Positions 35,386 through 47,400 of a stretch of 64,000 nucleotides of DNA are shown here, piece after piece. Positions within the stretch are counted from its first letter, which is position 1. Every line of letters starts with the position of its first letter. A program made the position numbers and the translations under genes. Source of the stretch: Serilophus lunatus (lineage: Eukaryota > Chordata > Aves > Passeriformes > Eurylaimidae); the NCBI GenBank assembly GCA_013399895.1, contig VXBA01002143.1, positions 2,246,518 to 2,310,517 of the forward strand, given 5' to 3'. Below the pieces are notes generated by a model that worked only from the letters and a program-made list of their open reading frames with translations, did no database searches and was not told where the DNA came from.

Positions 35386-38039
35386 GTGAGGATGGCCTGT
35401 ATTGTAGAAAGGTGGGATAGTGGTCTGAACTGAAAGGGGAGAGAGATCAGGAGAGAGGATGGTTGACTGCATAGAAAAATAAGAAATAAACTGGCACGTT
35501 CTAAGGCAAGAGAGATGCCATGAGAAAAATGAAAGTCACAGGTAAGATCAAAACACATGGTCAAAGAACTAACTATGCATGACAATGTATATGTGCATAA
35601 AGGAATAAATAAAAATACACTCAGCACCAGCAGAGGAATCTCCTCTTGGTTCTGTACTAAGTGTTGCATTGGGTTGCTGGAGACTGTCGGTCATTTGAGA
35701 CCCTTGTAGTACAGGTGTGTTTGTGTGATGCATCAATGAATCCTGAAGAGACAGACAAGGCAAAGCTGAGCCAGGCAGTTCTGGAAGAAGGGAAGTCTCC
35801 TGGGTACTGTGCTGCAAGCATGATTTGGTAGCCAGGGCTAGTCTCCCAAAAGCTCCTTTTTAAATGGCTCTGCATTGATTCAGATACTTGAGCTTGTCTG
35901 GATATAACTTGAATATCTTTGCTTTTCATGGTGCAGGTCTAATGGAAATGATTTGTCCTCTTCTCCGTCTGCCTGAAGGGAATGAAGCCCAAGATGCCCT
36001 TATCAGACAAGGTTAAAAGGCTTCTGCCTGAAGCCAGCTGTACAAGTAGGTTATATGGGCCAGCAAAAGGTGGAGGCTGAACCTCTACAGGAAGTTAAGT
36101 GGTGAATTAGAAAAGAGCTACAAGTTCTTTGGAAAAAGAAAATTAGCCATTATTCTCTCTGGGAGGAATCTGATGCAGTGGGTTTTAATTATAAACCCAG
36201 AACCTGTTGAGTCTGAACAACATTGCTGGAAACGAGGATACTGGAGCAGAGAAACAGCGGGAAAGCAGAAGAGGGCAATCACCCTGTCTCTTGCACAGAC
36301 GTGAGGGGTCAGTAAGTGAAAGGGATTTTTTTGGCCTTTCTGGGTTAGTCCTTGAAAGATGTAATTTGTCCCAGATAAAATTACAGAAAGGTTAGGGCTC
36401 AGTGTGAGTATGCTGGGGTAAGGACAGACTCTGCTGCATTTGTATTCCAGGGCATAGGCCCACCTGCCTTTTCACCAGGAGTCACTGATGGCAGTCTCCG
36501 AAGCTGCCTGTGGAGTCTAGTGATCTTGGTGCTAACATCTGCTGCCTTTTCTGTTGCTGAAGGCTTTTGTTTAGTTTGATGGTTGTTTTTTCCTTTAACC
36601 GAGAGATGTCTCTGAAGTCTTATTCTGTCTGGGTTCACGATGCTCAGTACCTCTATCAGCTGTTACAGTGTTTTGAGCATTATTCTTGGCAATAGCATAT
36701 CACTCACTTTTCAGCATCTCAGTCAGTTCTTGTCACTTTTTTCTCCCTGATTGAGATAGTAAAAAAGTCTGCTTCCATTTCATCTTTATCCCCCATGGTC
36801 AGCTCTGTTTACAAACTCACTTTTTGATTTTTTTTTTTTTTTTCTTGGCAAAGCTTTTTTGTGTGGTCTTTTTCCCCTGTGCTGCTGAGGATCCGAATCC
36901 CCCTGTGCTGATTTTTGTGGCATTTCTCGTCTCTGTTTCATTTCCCTGTTTAATCATTCTCCTTCTTGCCATGGGTCATACTAGGTTGGTTCTTGACATC
37001 ACATTTTTATACCATCTGCTGACTAATAACATGCAAAGGCTTGGTTTCCACTAATAACAAGTCAGTCTAGTTTAAGATTATTTAGAGATACTGAACCTTC
37101 CTTCTCAGACACAGGTATGTAAGCTGAAGCTGAATGCTTCTCTTGTCACCTCTGTTCTGGCCACCCAGTCTCTACAACACACACTTCCTACCAGCATAAA
37201 GGAGTTTTCCCCCATATCTTAGATTCTTTGTTCTGCTGTTAAGCTGAATGAGATCTGTTTATTCCTTACCTGCTTGAAAAGCCTTATCCAAGTCCGGTAG
37301 AAGGTCTCACGCTTTCATGGGGCTCAGCCCATCTGAGAAGAGTCTGCCTCAGAAGGAGATTTTCCTTCTCTCTGTTCAGTGGTTGCGAGAAGATTTTTGG
37401 TGAAAAATAGCTACTTTGGTACCAAGGGATTAGGCATGTTTCAGAAAAAATCCCTAATATAGAGGCTGCTTGGCCTGCAGTACCCTGCTTCTGTGCAACA
37501 AAATTCTACTTCCTTCCAGACCAAGGTGCCTGTGTGCAAACTATCTATGGAGAGGATCTCTGGCCTATGCTAAGTAATAGGCTGTGCCCAGGAGTCCTTT
37601 GGGATGCTGCTGGATGGCCTGGGCCAAAACCACGCCAGGTGCCACTCCAGCAATTTGGCAATGTAGATAGTTGAGTTCCAGTTACTAGGAGCCCTTCTTG
37701 TGCCTATTCAAGTTGCTAGCGAGAAAAAAAGAGGATCCATTTACTTCATAGCACACAGAACCCTGAGACTTAATACCAGTTTACACCTCAGTCCTGACAA
37801 TGAAACATTATACCAAACTGCAAACATCTGCTCAAGATCTATCTCAGACAAGGATGGGTGAATTGCCCTCAGCAGCTATGTCCTGCTTCCTTGTTTATCC
37901 TCCTATACCGGTGACCTCAGCAGCTTTCTTAGGAAAACAGTCAGTTGTGAGATGATGCAAATTAGACTCAGGTTCGAAAAGGAGCCTCAAACTGAAGAGG
38001 TTTCTCACAAAAGCCTCTCATGTGACTTCAGGCAAGAGT

Positions 38040-38580
38040 GAAACCCCCTGCTCGGAGATGGCATCGTGTTTGCTGTTAGCAGGTTGCAGCATACGGGAAG
38101 GGCGTGGTGTGCAAGGGGATGGCTGCCTAATCCTGTGACTGGGTAACTGGCAGTGAGGATACATGTGGTCCAGATCCAAACGTAGCTTTGAGGCACCAGC
38201 CTCCTCCCACGGAGGGTGGCCAGGGAATGGCAGGAGGCTTTGACTCAAGCTTTCCTTCTATCCGTGCTGCAGGCCTGCAATTATTCACTGTTCCTGAGCA
38301 GCAGGTGCCCTGCCCCCCGTGGGATCAGGGAATTAGAGGTGCTAAGTGCTGGAAGGAAGAGAAGCATTAAGGCTGCAGCCTGGGAGCAGGCGAGGAGCTA
38401 ATTTGGCGATGAGGGCTCCCGGGTCCCCTGGCCTCCCAGAAAACCCTCGCCAACAGTATCCACTGCAAGCACACAGGGAACCAGGTAGGCTCCTGCTGTC
38501 TCCAGGTGGAGCTTTTACTCCAGCTCCTGCACGGCACTGGCTGAGCTCGGCAAAGGACGCAGCGATGCACAATGTAAAAT
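38040..38580. promoter_or_regulatory. Densest CpG patch of the window
   Basis: I count 16 CpG dinucleotides in 541 bases, with clusters at 38401-38450 and 38531-38565; most of the window is far poorer. A sharply AT-rich block with TAATTAAA-type motifs follows directly at 38640-38770. Such a boundary is common at promoters or developmental enhancers, but no exon or TATA element is attached, so the role is inferred. It falls short of a textbook CpG island. Confidence 0.25.
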
Positions 38581-38962
38581 TACCTTGGTGCTTGAGCACA
38601 CATGAGCTCTTTTCAAACCCCAGTCTAATGCTCAATCCCCATTCCTCAAATCCTAATTAAACATCCACCAATAATTCTTCCATTAACCCTCTCTAGTCAG
38701 CGACAAGTCGAGATCTTTTGAATTGGACCTATGGATTCTTTACACTTCTACTCTGGATCCCCTACAGGATTTAATTAAAGTGGCCGAATTTTTGTCTGAG
38801 AAGGCTACTAACAGTAACCCTCTGCTCCTTCTTACATGAGCCTTTCTAATAATGTTTGTCAGCACTGGCATTATTGCTTTGTGCTTTGGAAGGGGTGGGA
38901 AGAGGTCCTCTAAGATGCATAGGTGGGCCTCTTCTCTCACCTTTTGGATATTTCACTTTGTT

Positions 38963-38990
38963 AAAAAAAAAAAAAAAGGAAAAAAAAAAA
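38963..38990. repeat. Interrupted A-rich run
   Basis: A15, GG, then a run of A to 38990. No retroposed body is recognised beside it. Confidence 0.85.
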
Positions 38991-41900
38991 GTGCTCCATG
39001 CCTTCTTCCACTCTGAATAAGGTGGCATTCATGGGGAAGAGGGAGCCAGTGCCTGGTGTCTAAAATTGCGTTACAGGTGGGAAGACCTTCAGGTTATCAG
39101 CTGTTTTCATGCTATCTCCTGTTTCCTGCGGATAAGCAACGGAACAGGTGATGTGAAACAGGTCAGGTATTTTGTGCTACAATAGCCTTCTGTCAGAAAT
39201 GAGTGTTCATGTGATGCATTGAAATTAGGACGTCATCACTGATGTTTTTATTTTGTTGATTGGGGGATGGGAAATGGAACAAATGAGAGAACCAGGATGG
39301 AAAAAAGAGGTTAGATAACATTTAAAGAGCACGCATGATCGTTTTCCTTTTTCAAAATTACTCAGTTTTTGAGAATTAAACCTTCTAAATAAAACAAAGG
39401 ATAAAATTTAAATATAATTGTAATTTCATTTTAACTAGTGCTGTTATTGACTCAAAATATTATGTCTGCATTTTCCCCCTGTGCTTAAAAGCAGATAAAC
39501 CAGGTTATGATTTTACCCAACTCCAGGAAGCCTCTTTTTAGTGGACCTTCTTTTGTGGTGGTTATTACTCCTCCTCCTTTTTCAGCACTTGGCTGTGAAA
39601 CTGTTTGTTTTAGGAAGCCATTTCCCTGCTGTAGAGAACAGAAAATATTTAAAATTGTTAGTTAGGTCATTTGCACCAGCTAGAGCCAACGTCTAAATTA
39701 ACCAGGTAGTCTTACTGAAGCCTGAGCTGGATTAGCCACTTATAAGCACAGAGAAGAGTGCAGTCATGTTAGCAAAAAAGGAAGGTAGAAAGGAACATCC
39801 ACTCTTTGGTGGGGAGATTCAGTAGTTTTTTGGATTGCTGTCAGTTCCTGTTAATAGGTCCAGCTAGGATCCAGCTTTGAAACTCCCTCTGCATATCTCT
39901 GGGTTGAGAGTCTCTCCCCTCCCAGCCTCTGCACTGCTTCCTTCCACACAGGGACAGGGCTGTGTGTAATTTCATGTGACTTGCTCTAATATTAATATCT
40001 CCATGTGCTGTAGTCATTGCAGTGAAAATAAACTGTTATTTTTTATTTTAAATGGTTAATATTCATCAAATGTTTATGAAAATACTTAACCCATAATGAT
40101 GACAAACACAGTGCCTAATAAAGATGGAAGTGAAGATCCTCTTTGTGAATATGTAATCAGAAGAGTAAAGAAAATTACATTAAAAAGACTTCATTATGCC
40201 ATTAAATGTGTGAAATGACTTTTTCTTCTCCATTTTAATTTTAGCATATTTCTTTTTTTTTTTCTTTTTAAATATCTCTGACACTTCTATGAGACGGGTA
40301 CATAAAGAGGCATTGGCTGCTGTAACAAGAAGAACTCTGAGAACTCTGACTGGTAGCATCCATCATTCTCATTGGAATTTTCATTTCATTTATCATTAAG
40401 AGAAATCAACACCATTTCTACCAATGATTGTAATTTTTCTCCTTTATTTTCTGTAGGGAGAGAGAGAGAGACATCCTTATTACTGTTTCAAATGCAACAT
40501 GTTGTTTCAAAACCCTCTGTAATGCTGCAGGCCCAGAGTCATTCCCCCTCAAAACAGGGGCTTACTGGTGTATAAATACATCTGCACCTGCTTTTGCCTG
40601 ACACCTTGGGCCTTGTAACTGGCACCTCTGTAACTAATGGGATGAATTTCTGCTGTTTGACATAGAAAAGTAAGGAGTTTTGATAAGTTCTTTCAGGGCT
40701 GTGTATTGATACATGCAGGCAAAAAACAGGTCATACATTGATTGGTGTGTGTTTCACTGTCTTGGAAGCTGTCCAAAATGTCACAGTGCCAGACCAGCCC
40801 TAAATGATGTGCAAATTCCTATCTTGCTGATGCCCATCTAGCAGAATTGCACTATGATGGTAAATCCCTACAGCCTGAAGGAGGGAACACGGTTGCCTAC
40901 ACAGGGGCTGTGAGACCCCTCTGGGGAGATGGCAAAAAAGATGCACTGAGCACAGCCCTGGTGACAAAAAAAGAAATGCTCATGAGAAAGCGTGAAACTC
41001 GGTGCAACTGAAGGCCTGGAAGCTTCCCCATCAGGAAATACCCAACGTAAGGGACCACCTGGGGAAAAGAGACTGCACAGCAACACTTTATAGGCTGGCA
41101 TATCATGTGCTCCCAGGGAAGACTCACGAAGGAATCAGTTATGGCTTCCTTTTAAGAAAAAAGGGAAAGAAAAAATAAAGTATTTCCTTAGTTGCATGTT
41201 AATTACAGCACTAATTTAAACAATTAATGTTAGCTTTTGGCTAGAAACTCTAGTGGTGTGTGTACAACACATACCTCTATTTCAGCAGCGCTTCAAAGTA
41301 AAACATGCTCTGTTTTATTTAGGCTCTTCTGTTGTACTCATCTCCACATCAACCAAGTATCACATACCTCTGCTGCATCATCCCAGGCATATCCCTTATG
41401 CAGAGGTCTAGGCAGTAGTTGTTCCTACCAGAACTTTTTCTGAGACATATTAGAACTACTTTGAACCTTTTCTCCTTTCCCTAAGACAGGCCTTTTTTGT
41501 TAGATAGGCTTGCTAAGTGCCAAATCTGATGGCTCCTAATTTATGAAAGATTTGAAGATCACGGCATTTTTTTGTCCATTGTGTATTTCCAAGAATATGG
41601 CCTATACTGTGTGGGGATGTTGTGTCCTTTCACAGCGCTGTCCTGCTAGCTCTCCTTCCAACACTCAGGAGGGACTTTGAAGGGAAATGAATCAAGCACA
41701 GGTATTCTTTGAACAAACAGCCTGGGAAGAAGACTTGAAGAGTTACGAGAGGGAGGAGGGTTCACAAACCAAACCTGTAATGAAGAGACTTCCTAATCAA
41801 AATGTGATCAAAGAGGCTGCTGCCTTCTCTCAGCCTACTCCTTTCCATCTGAAGCAGCTGATGAATGGTTATGTTGTGTTTGCAATTACAGTTCTCTGAA

Positions 41901-43984
41901 AGTGATAAATTATTACGATTATTCCTAAATACAGGACTTTTACATGTATAATTAATACATAGAAGAGAATATCTGATAAGTGGTAGACCACGTTCCAGTT
42001 CCATTTACACCATAATAGATCTGGAGTAGCTCCAGCTGTCCCTGTTCATGGAAAGTGGCTGTTAAATTGGGCTTGCACACTTGGAATACCTTGCAGAAGT
42101 CTTCTGTGTCAGAGCAACAGAGAACATAATATGGCTCACGCATTTGTCTCCATGTCTAAAAATCTCAGTTCTAAGATCTCTCTATCCCAACAGTCATTTG
42201 ACAACCTTCTGAAGCAATAACAGAAGACTTGTCACTCACTGGTATGTCCAACAGCAAGTCCTAACCTACTAGCTTGAGGCTCTGAGTACAGTCTAGCCTT
42301 GAACTCACCTTATTGGAAAAAACTACACATGTAGAGCATGTACCAAATCACCTGTTCCACGTGCCAAAGGACAAGATGTACAGCCTCTGCCACAAAAACC
42401 TGCCTTCTCTCCTGCTGTCTGTCAGTGATGAGGAAAAGCCAGTCCTACATTTCTTCCAGCCTAGTGCTTCCCTAGAGCATGAGTACTATGCTCAGAGCTC
42501 AAAGTCTGTGATGTGAGGCTGGCACTTACAGCAAAAAACCCCCATCTCTAAACACAGAGCCAACATAAGAATAGGAAAAAGAAATTGTACAGTAATATAG
42601 TCTCCTGACACGGTTACCCATTAATGCCAGCTTTAAAGGTTAATGCAATTTAACTCGCTCCCGGCTATTACTCTGAAATAACATGCCAAAGCTTCCTCTA
42701 TAAGCAGATAACAGATAAGGATGCTTTATGATAAACACCCACAATAAAGCTGCAGAATTTTACAATGTTATGCTTGCAGGAGTGGCAGATTTGCCTTTAT
42801 TTGTGCATGTGTGTGTATGGAGGAAAAGAGAAAGGAGAGAAGAGAGCTGGAAGAAGAATTCTTGGCTCTTAGACTATCAGATAGCTTGATAAATTTGTCT
42901 TGTGTGTTGCTTCTTGCCAATACAATGGAAATGAATCTACGCAGGGTGTGTCTGCTGCAAGTTGAGTTTCTTTCTGCAGTGGCAGAAACAAAGGTGCTGA
43001 TCTACAAACCATCCATGAGAATATTTGTTGGGTTTTATTTATATATTTGTCTTTTTACAAGGCAAAACCCATCAAGTTCACTGTGTAACAGCAGTGTAGA
43101 GCTTTATCTATCTCCCTACATTCTGTTTTAAAGTTCTGCAAAATGCTTCAATGTTGAAGTTTTTCTTCAAAATAACTAAAAAAAAAGGCATAATCACACT
43201 TCACTATGGAATGTATGAGGCAACTTAGTGCAGGATTTACTTTGTTTCTTAGTTAAACACACAGAAAAAATGCATAAGCATAAACTTCCTTGGGATTATT
43301 GTAACATCTCATTAATATTCTTAAAGCACTCCGAGATCTTCCATTATACTCTTCAGCAGGTTAAAGGACAATATTTGCATGTCTATGGGACAGTGAAATA
43401 TTTTTATTGAAAAATATTAGCCTTAAAATTTTAGGGCTCAAGAAAGACACTGTAGGTTTTGTATGTCAAACACATACAGACACAAAACACACACATGAAC
43501 ACACAAGCATGCAGGGAGTGCTAATTCTTAAATTACTAAGCAAGAAACACTGCACCCTGGAAAGACAATCTATGAGCTCTGAAGCAAAGGGCCTGTCCAG
43601 GACTCATGAGACAGATCCAACCACCCTGCCTTCTTTGCACTCAGGCTTCTCCCTCACCGGTGCGACACTGTCAGTCCTGCTTTTGCCAAAATGCTGACAT
43701 TAGCAAGCAGAGAGAGACTTGGCATGAAGCTGAGAGGTCGTGCAAAGCTAGCACACTGTGATTTTGTACAGATGTGCCTTGCCTCAGCTTTCTGACTTTC
43801 CATTATTCCTTTGAATTACCTTTTCTACAAAGCTGATTATGTCTTTATGTTTTCATGGCAGTCAAAGTTGGTTTTTTTTCCTCCCTCCAGAATTGTCTGT
43901 TGTTCCTCAGGATGCTTTCATTTTTTCTGCTCAGCATCTCCCTCTTCTGCTTCACATTTTCTTTCCCTTTTTGCTGGAATATGA

Positions 43985-44410
43985 CACTGCCTTGAAAAGG
44001 ATTAAGGTGATTCTGGGATATAACAGGCGGGGGTGTTTTCAGAAAGACAAATATTTTAGATGTATAGTGATTTGAGGGACTGAGAAGGCCACACTTAAAA
44101 TATTGTGGCCAATTTGGGCCACTTGTGGTCAAAAAAAGGGAAAATGATGGATAGAAAACAGTTGTGAGATGATTCGGGGAAGTGGCAGGACTTTAAAAGG
44201 TGTGTGTGGGAGGCTCAGTTAGACTTGCAGAAGAAGGATGAGAAAGAGTACAGTTTTTCTTCATAAATGCACTCTTTGTAAATACCAGGATGGAGAATTG
44301 TTTCAGATGAAGAAAAGCAGCGCTAAAAGATCAGATGTGTATAAATTAGCTAGGAAATCAGGAGAAGGTTTCTAAACTTCAAAGAAGTGAAGTTCTGGTC
44401 TTCCATACAG
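43985..44410 (+). mobile_element. Old CR1 LINE fragment
   Basis: Matches the 3' part of ORF2 in an older CR1 group. Recognisable blocks are the GATTCTGGGATATAACAGG stretch, GGCCACACTTAAAATATTGT followed by the glycine-rich GGGCCAC segment, and AAGGTTTCTAAACTTCAAAG with GAAGTTCTGG at the right. Divergence is heavy and no frame stays open. The 3' tail is not seen. The left edge is approximate. Confidence 0.7.
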
Positions 44411-47400
44411 GATAACAAGGGCAAGGAACTTAAATAATTAAAAAGTAGAGCTTGCTGTGTTCATAGAAGGAATTACACTGCATTTATATTTTAATTAATT
44501 AATTTCATGCTTCAGAGCTCCCACTGACCACTATTGGGGTAAAGAAGGAAGTCCCTTCATTTCCCAGTTCTTTATTCTCTCAGATGTGTATGTAAGGATG
44601 GGAGGAAAGAGGAGTGGGGAGAAGGCAAATTGATCTTCCTTTGAAGCATTAAATTGCCCAAACAAGAAATTATCCAAGGCTAAAGACAGAAAAGTAGGTG
44701 GGTTATGCTGGTTCTCCTAGTGGTATTGCCTGACTGATGTGTCTTGAATTAAAAGCATTGATTGTATGTGGCATTGGGAAAGATTTTCTTCTGCACTGAA
44801 GAGCAAGGATTGTTCCTAGTGATTGCCCCCCTGGTCTTTCTCTATAACCATATGGAGCATGACCCATTCTCAAGAAATACTGGAATGTGTCAACCTGCAT
44901 GCAATGACAAGAGTCTAAGATCTTTCCAAAGCCCTTCATGTTTCCCATTGTCTTGCTTGGACATGCTATAAACACTGCAGAGGTTTGCTTTTTTGCATCA
45001 AGTGTTGTAGGGCTGCAATGTTTTTTGGCTTTGAATGGGAATGAGGACTGAAGCAGAAGTAATGGATGTTTCTCAATTAATGTCTATTCCATTGCTGTCT
45101 GTAGTATCTGGAGGCTGGAATTGATAACCTATATGATTGCCTTCTGTTCTCGGTCTGTTCAGTGAATGTTTTCTTTCCTCTTCATTTTTGTACTACCTTT
45201 GAGTTATTTAAGTTATTTCTCTTTGCTTTTATGCTTCCTACCTTTTATTTTTCTTGCTTTGCTGACCTTTGTGTTTTGATTTCTTCACCCATTCCCTACT
45301 GGTTAATGTTGTCTTGTTCTACTGTTTCTACTTTCCTTCTTCTGCCTGTCAGTCCCTTTCTCTAGAGTATCTCTGTTGCAGCTAAAGCAGGTACTGTCAC
45401 CCAGTGGATAGAAAAAAGATACAATGTTGATTTCCATTTCTTTCCTCATCCCTATGGAATAAGCCTTTTAATGCATGCACACTGAGTGGAGGCGTATCAC
45501 ACAGATGTCATGTCATTCCTTTGACCGCCACATCTTTCTGGGCAGTTCTGAAATGGGGAATACCTTTGTGCATGTGTCCTGGATGAGCATGAGAAAAGGA
45601 CTCTGGATTTCCTTCTTGATGTCATTATGCCAACAAGCTCTGCTGAGTAGCAGCAGGCTGGTATAATATTTATTCCTCTCATATGCCTGCCAACGTGGTG
45701 GAGCTGTGGGCTTAGATACAGCAGGCTTCTGATCATGCCCTTGGACTCTGCTTTTCCATGCTAGCCTGTTATTCTGGGGAATACATCCTTTTTCTGTAGT
45801 TCTTTTTCTGGAAAGCAGCAGTGAAGATGTATCCAAAGAACCTGCTGGTTATCTTGGCTAAAGACCTTATCAGTAGAAGCAGTTCTGAACTATTACACAG
45901 AAATCTTTCCCACTACGTTCCATGGGAAGTTTTGCATTTGTAGACACCAGGTATTTCTCTTGTAATGAACTTCTTCAATGAAACCTCAGTTTAGAAAATT
46001 TTCTCAGGAAAGGAAAGAGATCTGCTGCAGAATATCTATTGACCAACTGTTCATTTTATGAAAGAGAGACAACTTCAGGTCCCCCTTCTTCCCAGTTCAG
46101 ATCAAGGACTCGAATCCTATGTGAACTGCATCTCACGGAAGTTCCTCAGTTACAGTATTATCTCTGAGTAGCTAAACTTTTATTCAGAATGACAAAACAC
46201 ATCATATAACAAGAAATTAAAGGTGTAGTATAACACAGACATCTACTTCACCCATAGGTCTCTACATGTGTCAAAACCGGTACTGAGCAAAGAATGAATG
46301 AGACACTGTTTGGACAAGAGGGAAAAGAAAAAGAAAAGGAAAAAGCACTTCAACTTATACAATGGCAAGGCTTAACAGCATAACAGCCAGGAAAAGGTCA
46401 TGAAAATACAGAATTAGGCTTTGATGGGAAACCCAGCTCTGAGAGATGTTGGAGAAAGATGAGTAAAAGATACCGAAACAAAGCAGAGTCTTCATTCCTT
46501 GATGGAAGATACTTCCTTTCACCAGCCAAATCTGAATGAAAAAAGCAGGAGAAATACAGACTTCAGCAGTACCTGCAGTAAGCTGGGTCCTGTATCTAAC
46601 CTTTCCAATCCATCCCTTCTTTTTTTTTGGCAAATTATAGTTTCTGTCTTTTGAGAGACTGGCTGTTTTGAGAAAGCTGTTTCTGGAAATTTTATCTGAT
46701 TTAAGTGACCAGAGAGATCCCACATGGCATGCAGCAGAAGCCTTGGAGCTACTCAGCTAAAATAGCTCATTTCAGCTGCCAAAGAATTGGAGAAGAATCT
46801 CACACCATCCTGCAGGGTGGTACTTCGTTAGGGGATTTTTGAGCTGGCCTAACTTCACATGTGCAAGTAAGTGAGGAGCAAGTCAACACATGATTTCTCA
46901 GTGCTCCTGATAGACCTGTGCCAGCTCTGGCCATGGAAAGCTGAGTGAGAAATGTCCTCTGGTTCTTTGTACTGCATATTCTCAGAGGGACTCCAAACCT
47001 AACAAGACAGTCCCTAGCAATGTCTAAGGAAAAAGCAAGTTTAGACAGAGCACTTAGATGTGTTGTCAAATAGAGAAGGGACAAAGCCACACAGTATCTG
47101 TCCCATCTCCTAAATTTTATGCCTTTGAATGTCAGTGTGGCTGCTGAGCCTTCAGCTTGCACATCCCTCAGGCTATAGCAACCACCTCTCCAGAGACTTT
47201 TTAAAGAATTGAGTGATTTCTTAGGGTTGTTCTGAGGCAAATTGATTTAACTTCTTTGTGCCTGAAACTGAAACTCTCTTAATTGATGAAACAGCAGGAG
47301 AAAAATATCAGGTCCACAGAAAATTCTGACATTCTCCACCAGCCCAATGCCAAATGATCAAAAACAATGTCAAGAAAAAGAAATGTGAGGCATATAACAC

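Larger units (their letters stand above)
34006..43984. other. Single-copy stretch, no supported gene
   Basis: Open frames here are short or of low complexity. It contains a GGAAGG/GCAGGCAG purine tract at 35306-35385, T16 at 36828-36843, the CpG patch at 38040-38580, A-rich runs at 38963-38990, and three AT-rich blocks with dense ATTA/TAAT motifs (38580-38730, 40000-40220, 42600-42770) that resemble vertebrate conserved noncoding elements. No CR1 was recognised. Confidence 0.45.

Noticed and set aside
35184..35669. 161-codon minus-strand open frame
   Set aside because: Half of it lies in a stop-free purine/pyrimidine simple repeat; composition is Ser/Leu/Pro-biased and no splice or domain evidence exists.
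46800..47240. 146-codon minus-strand open frame
   Set aside because: Length is within chance expectation for this window; no splice boundaries, domain or repeat identity seen.
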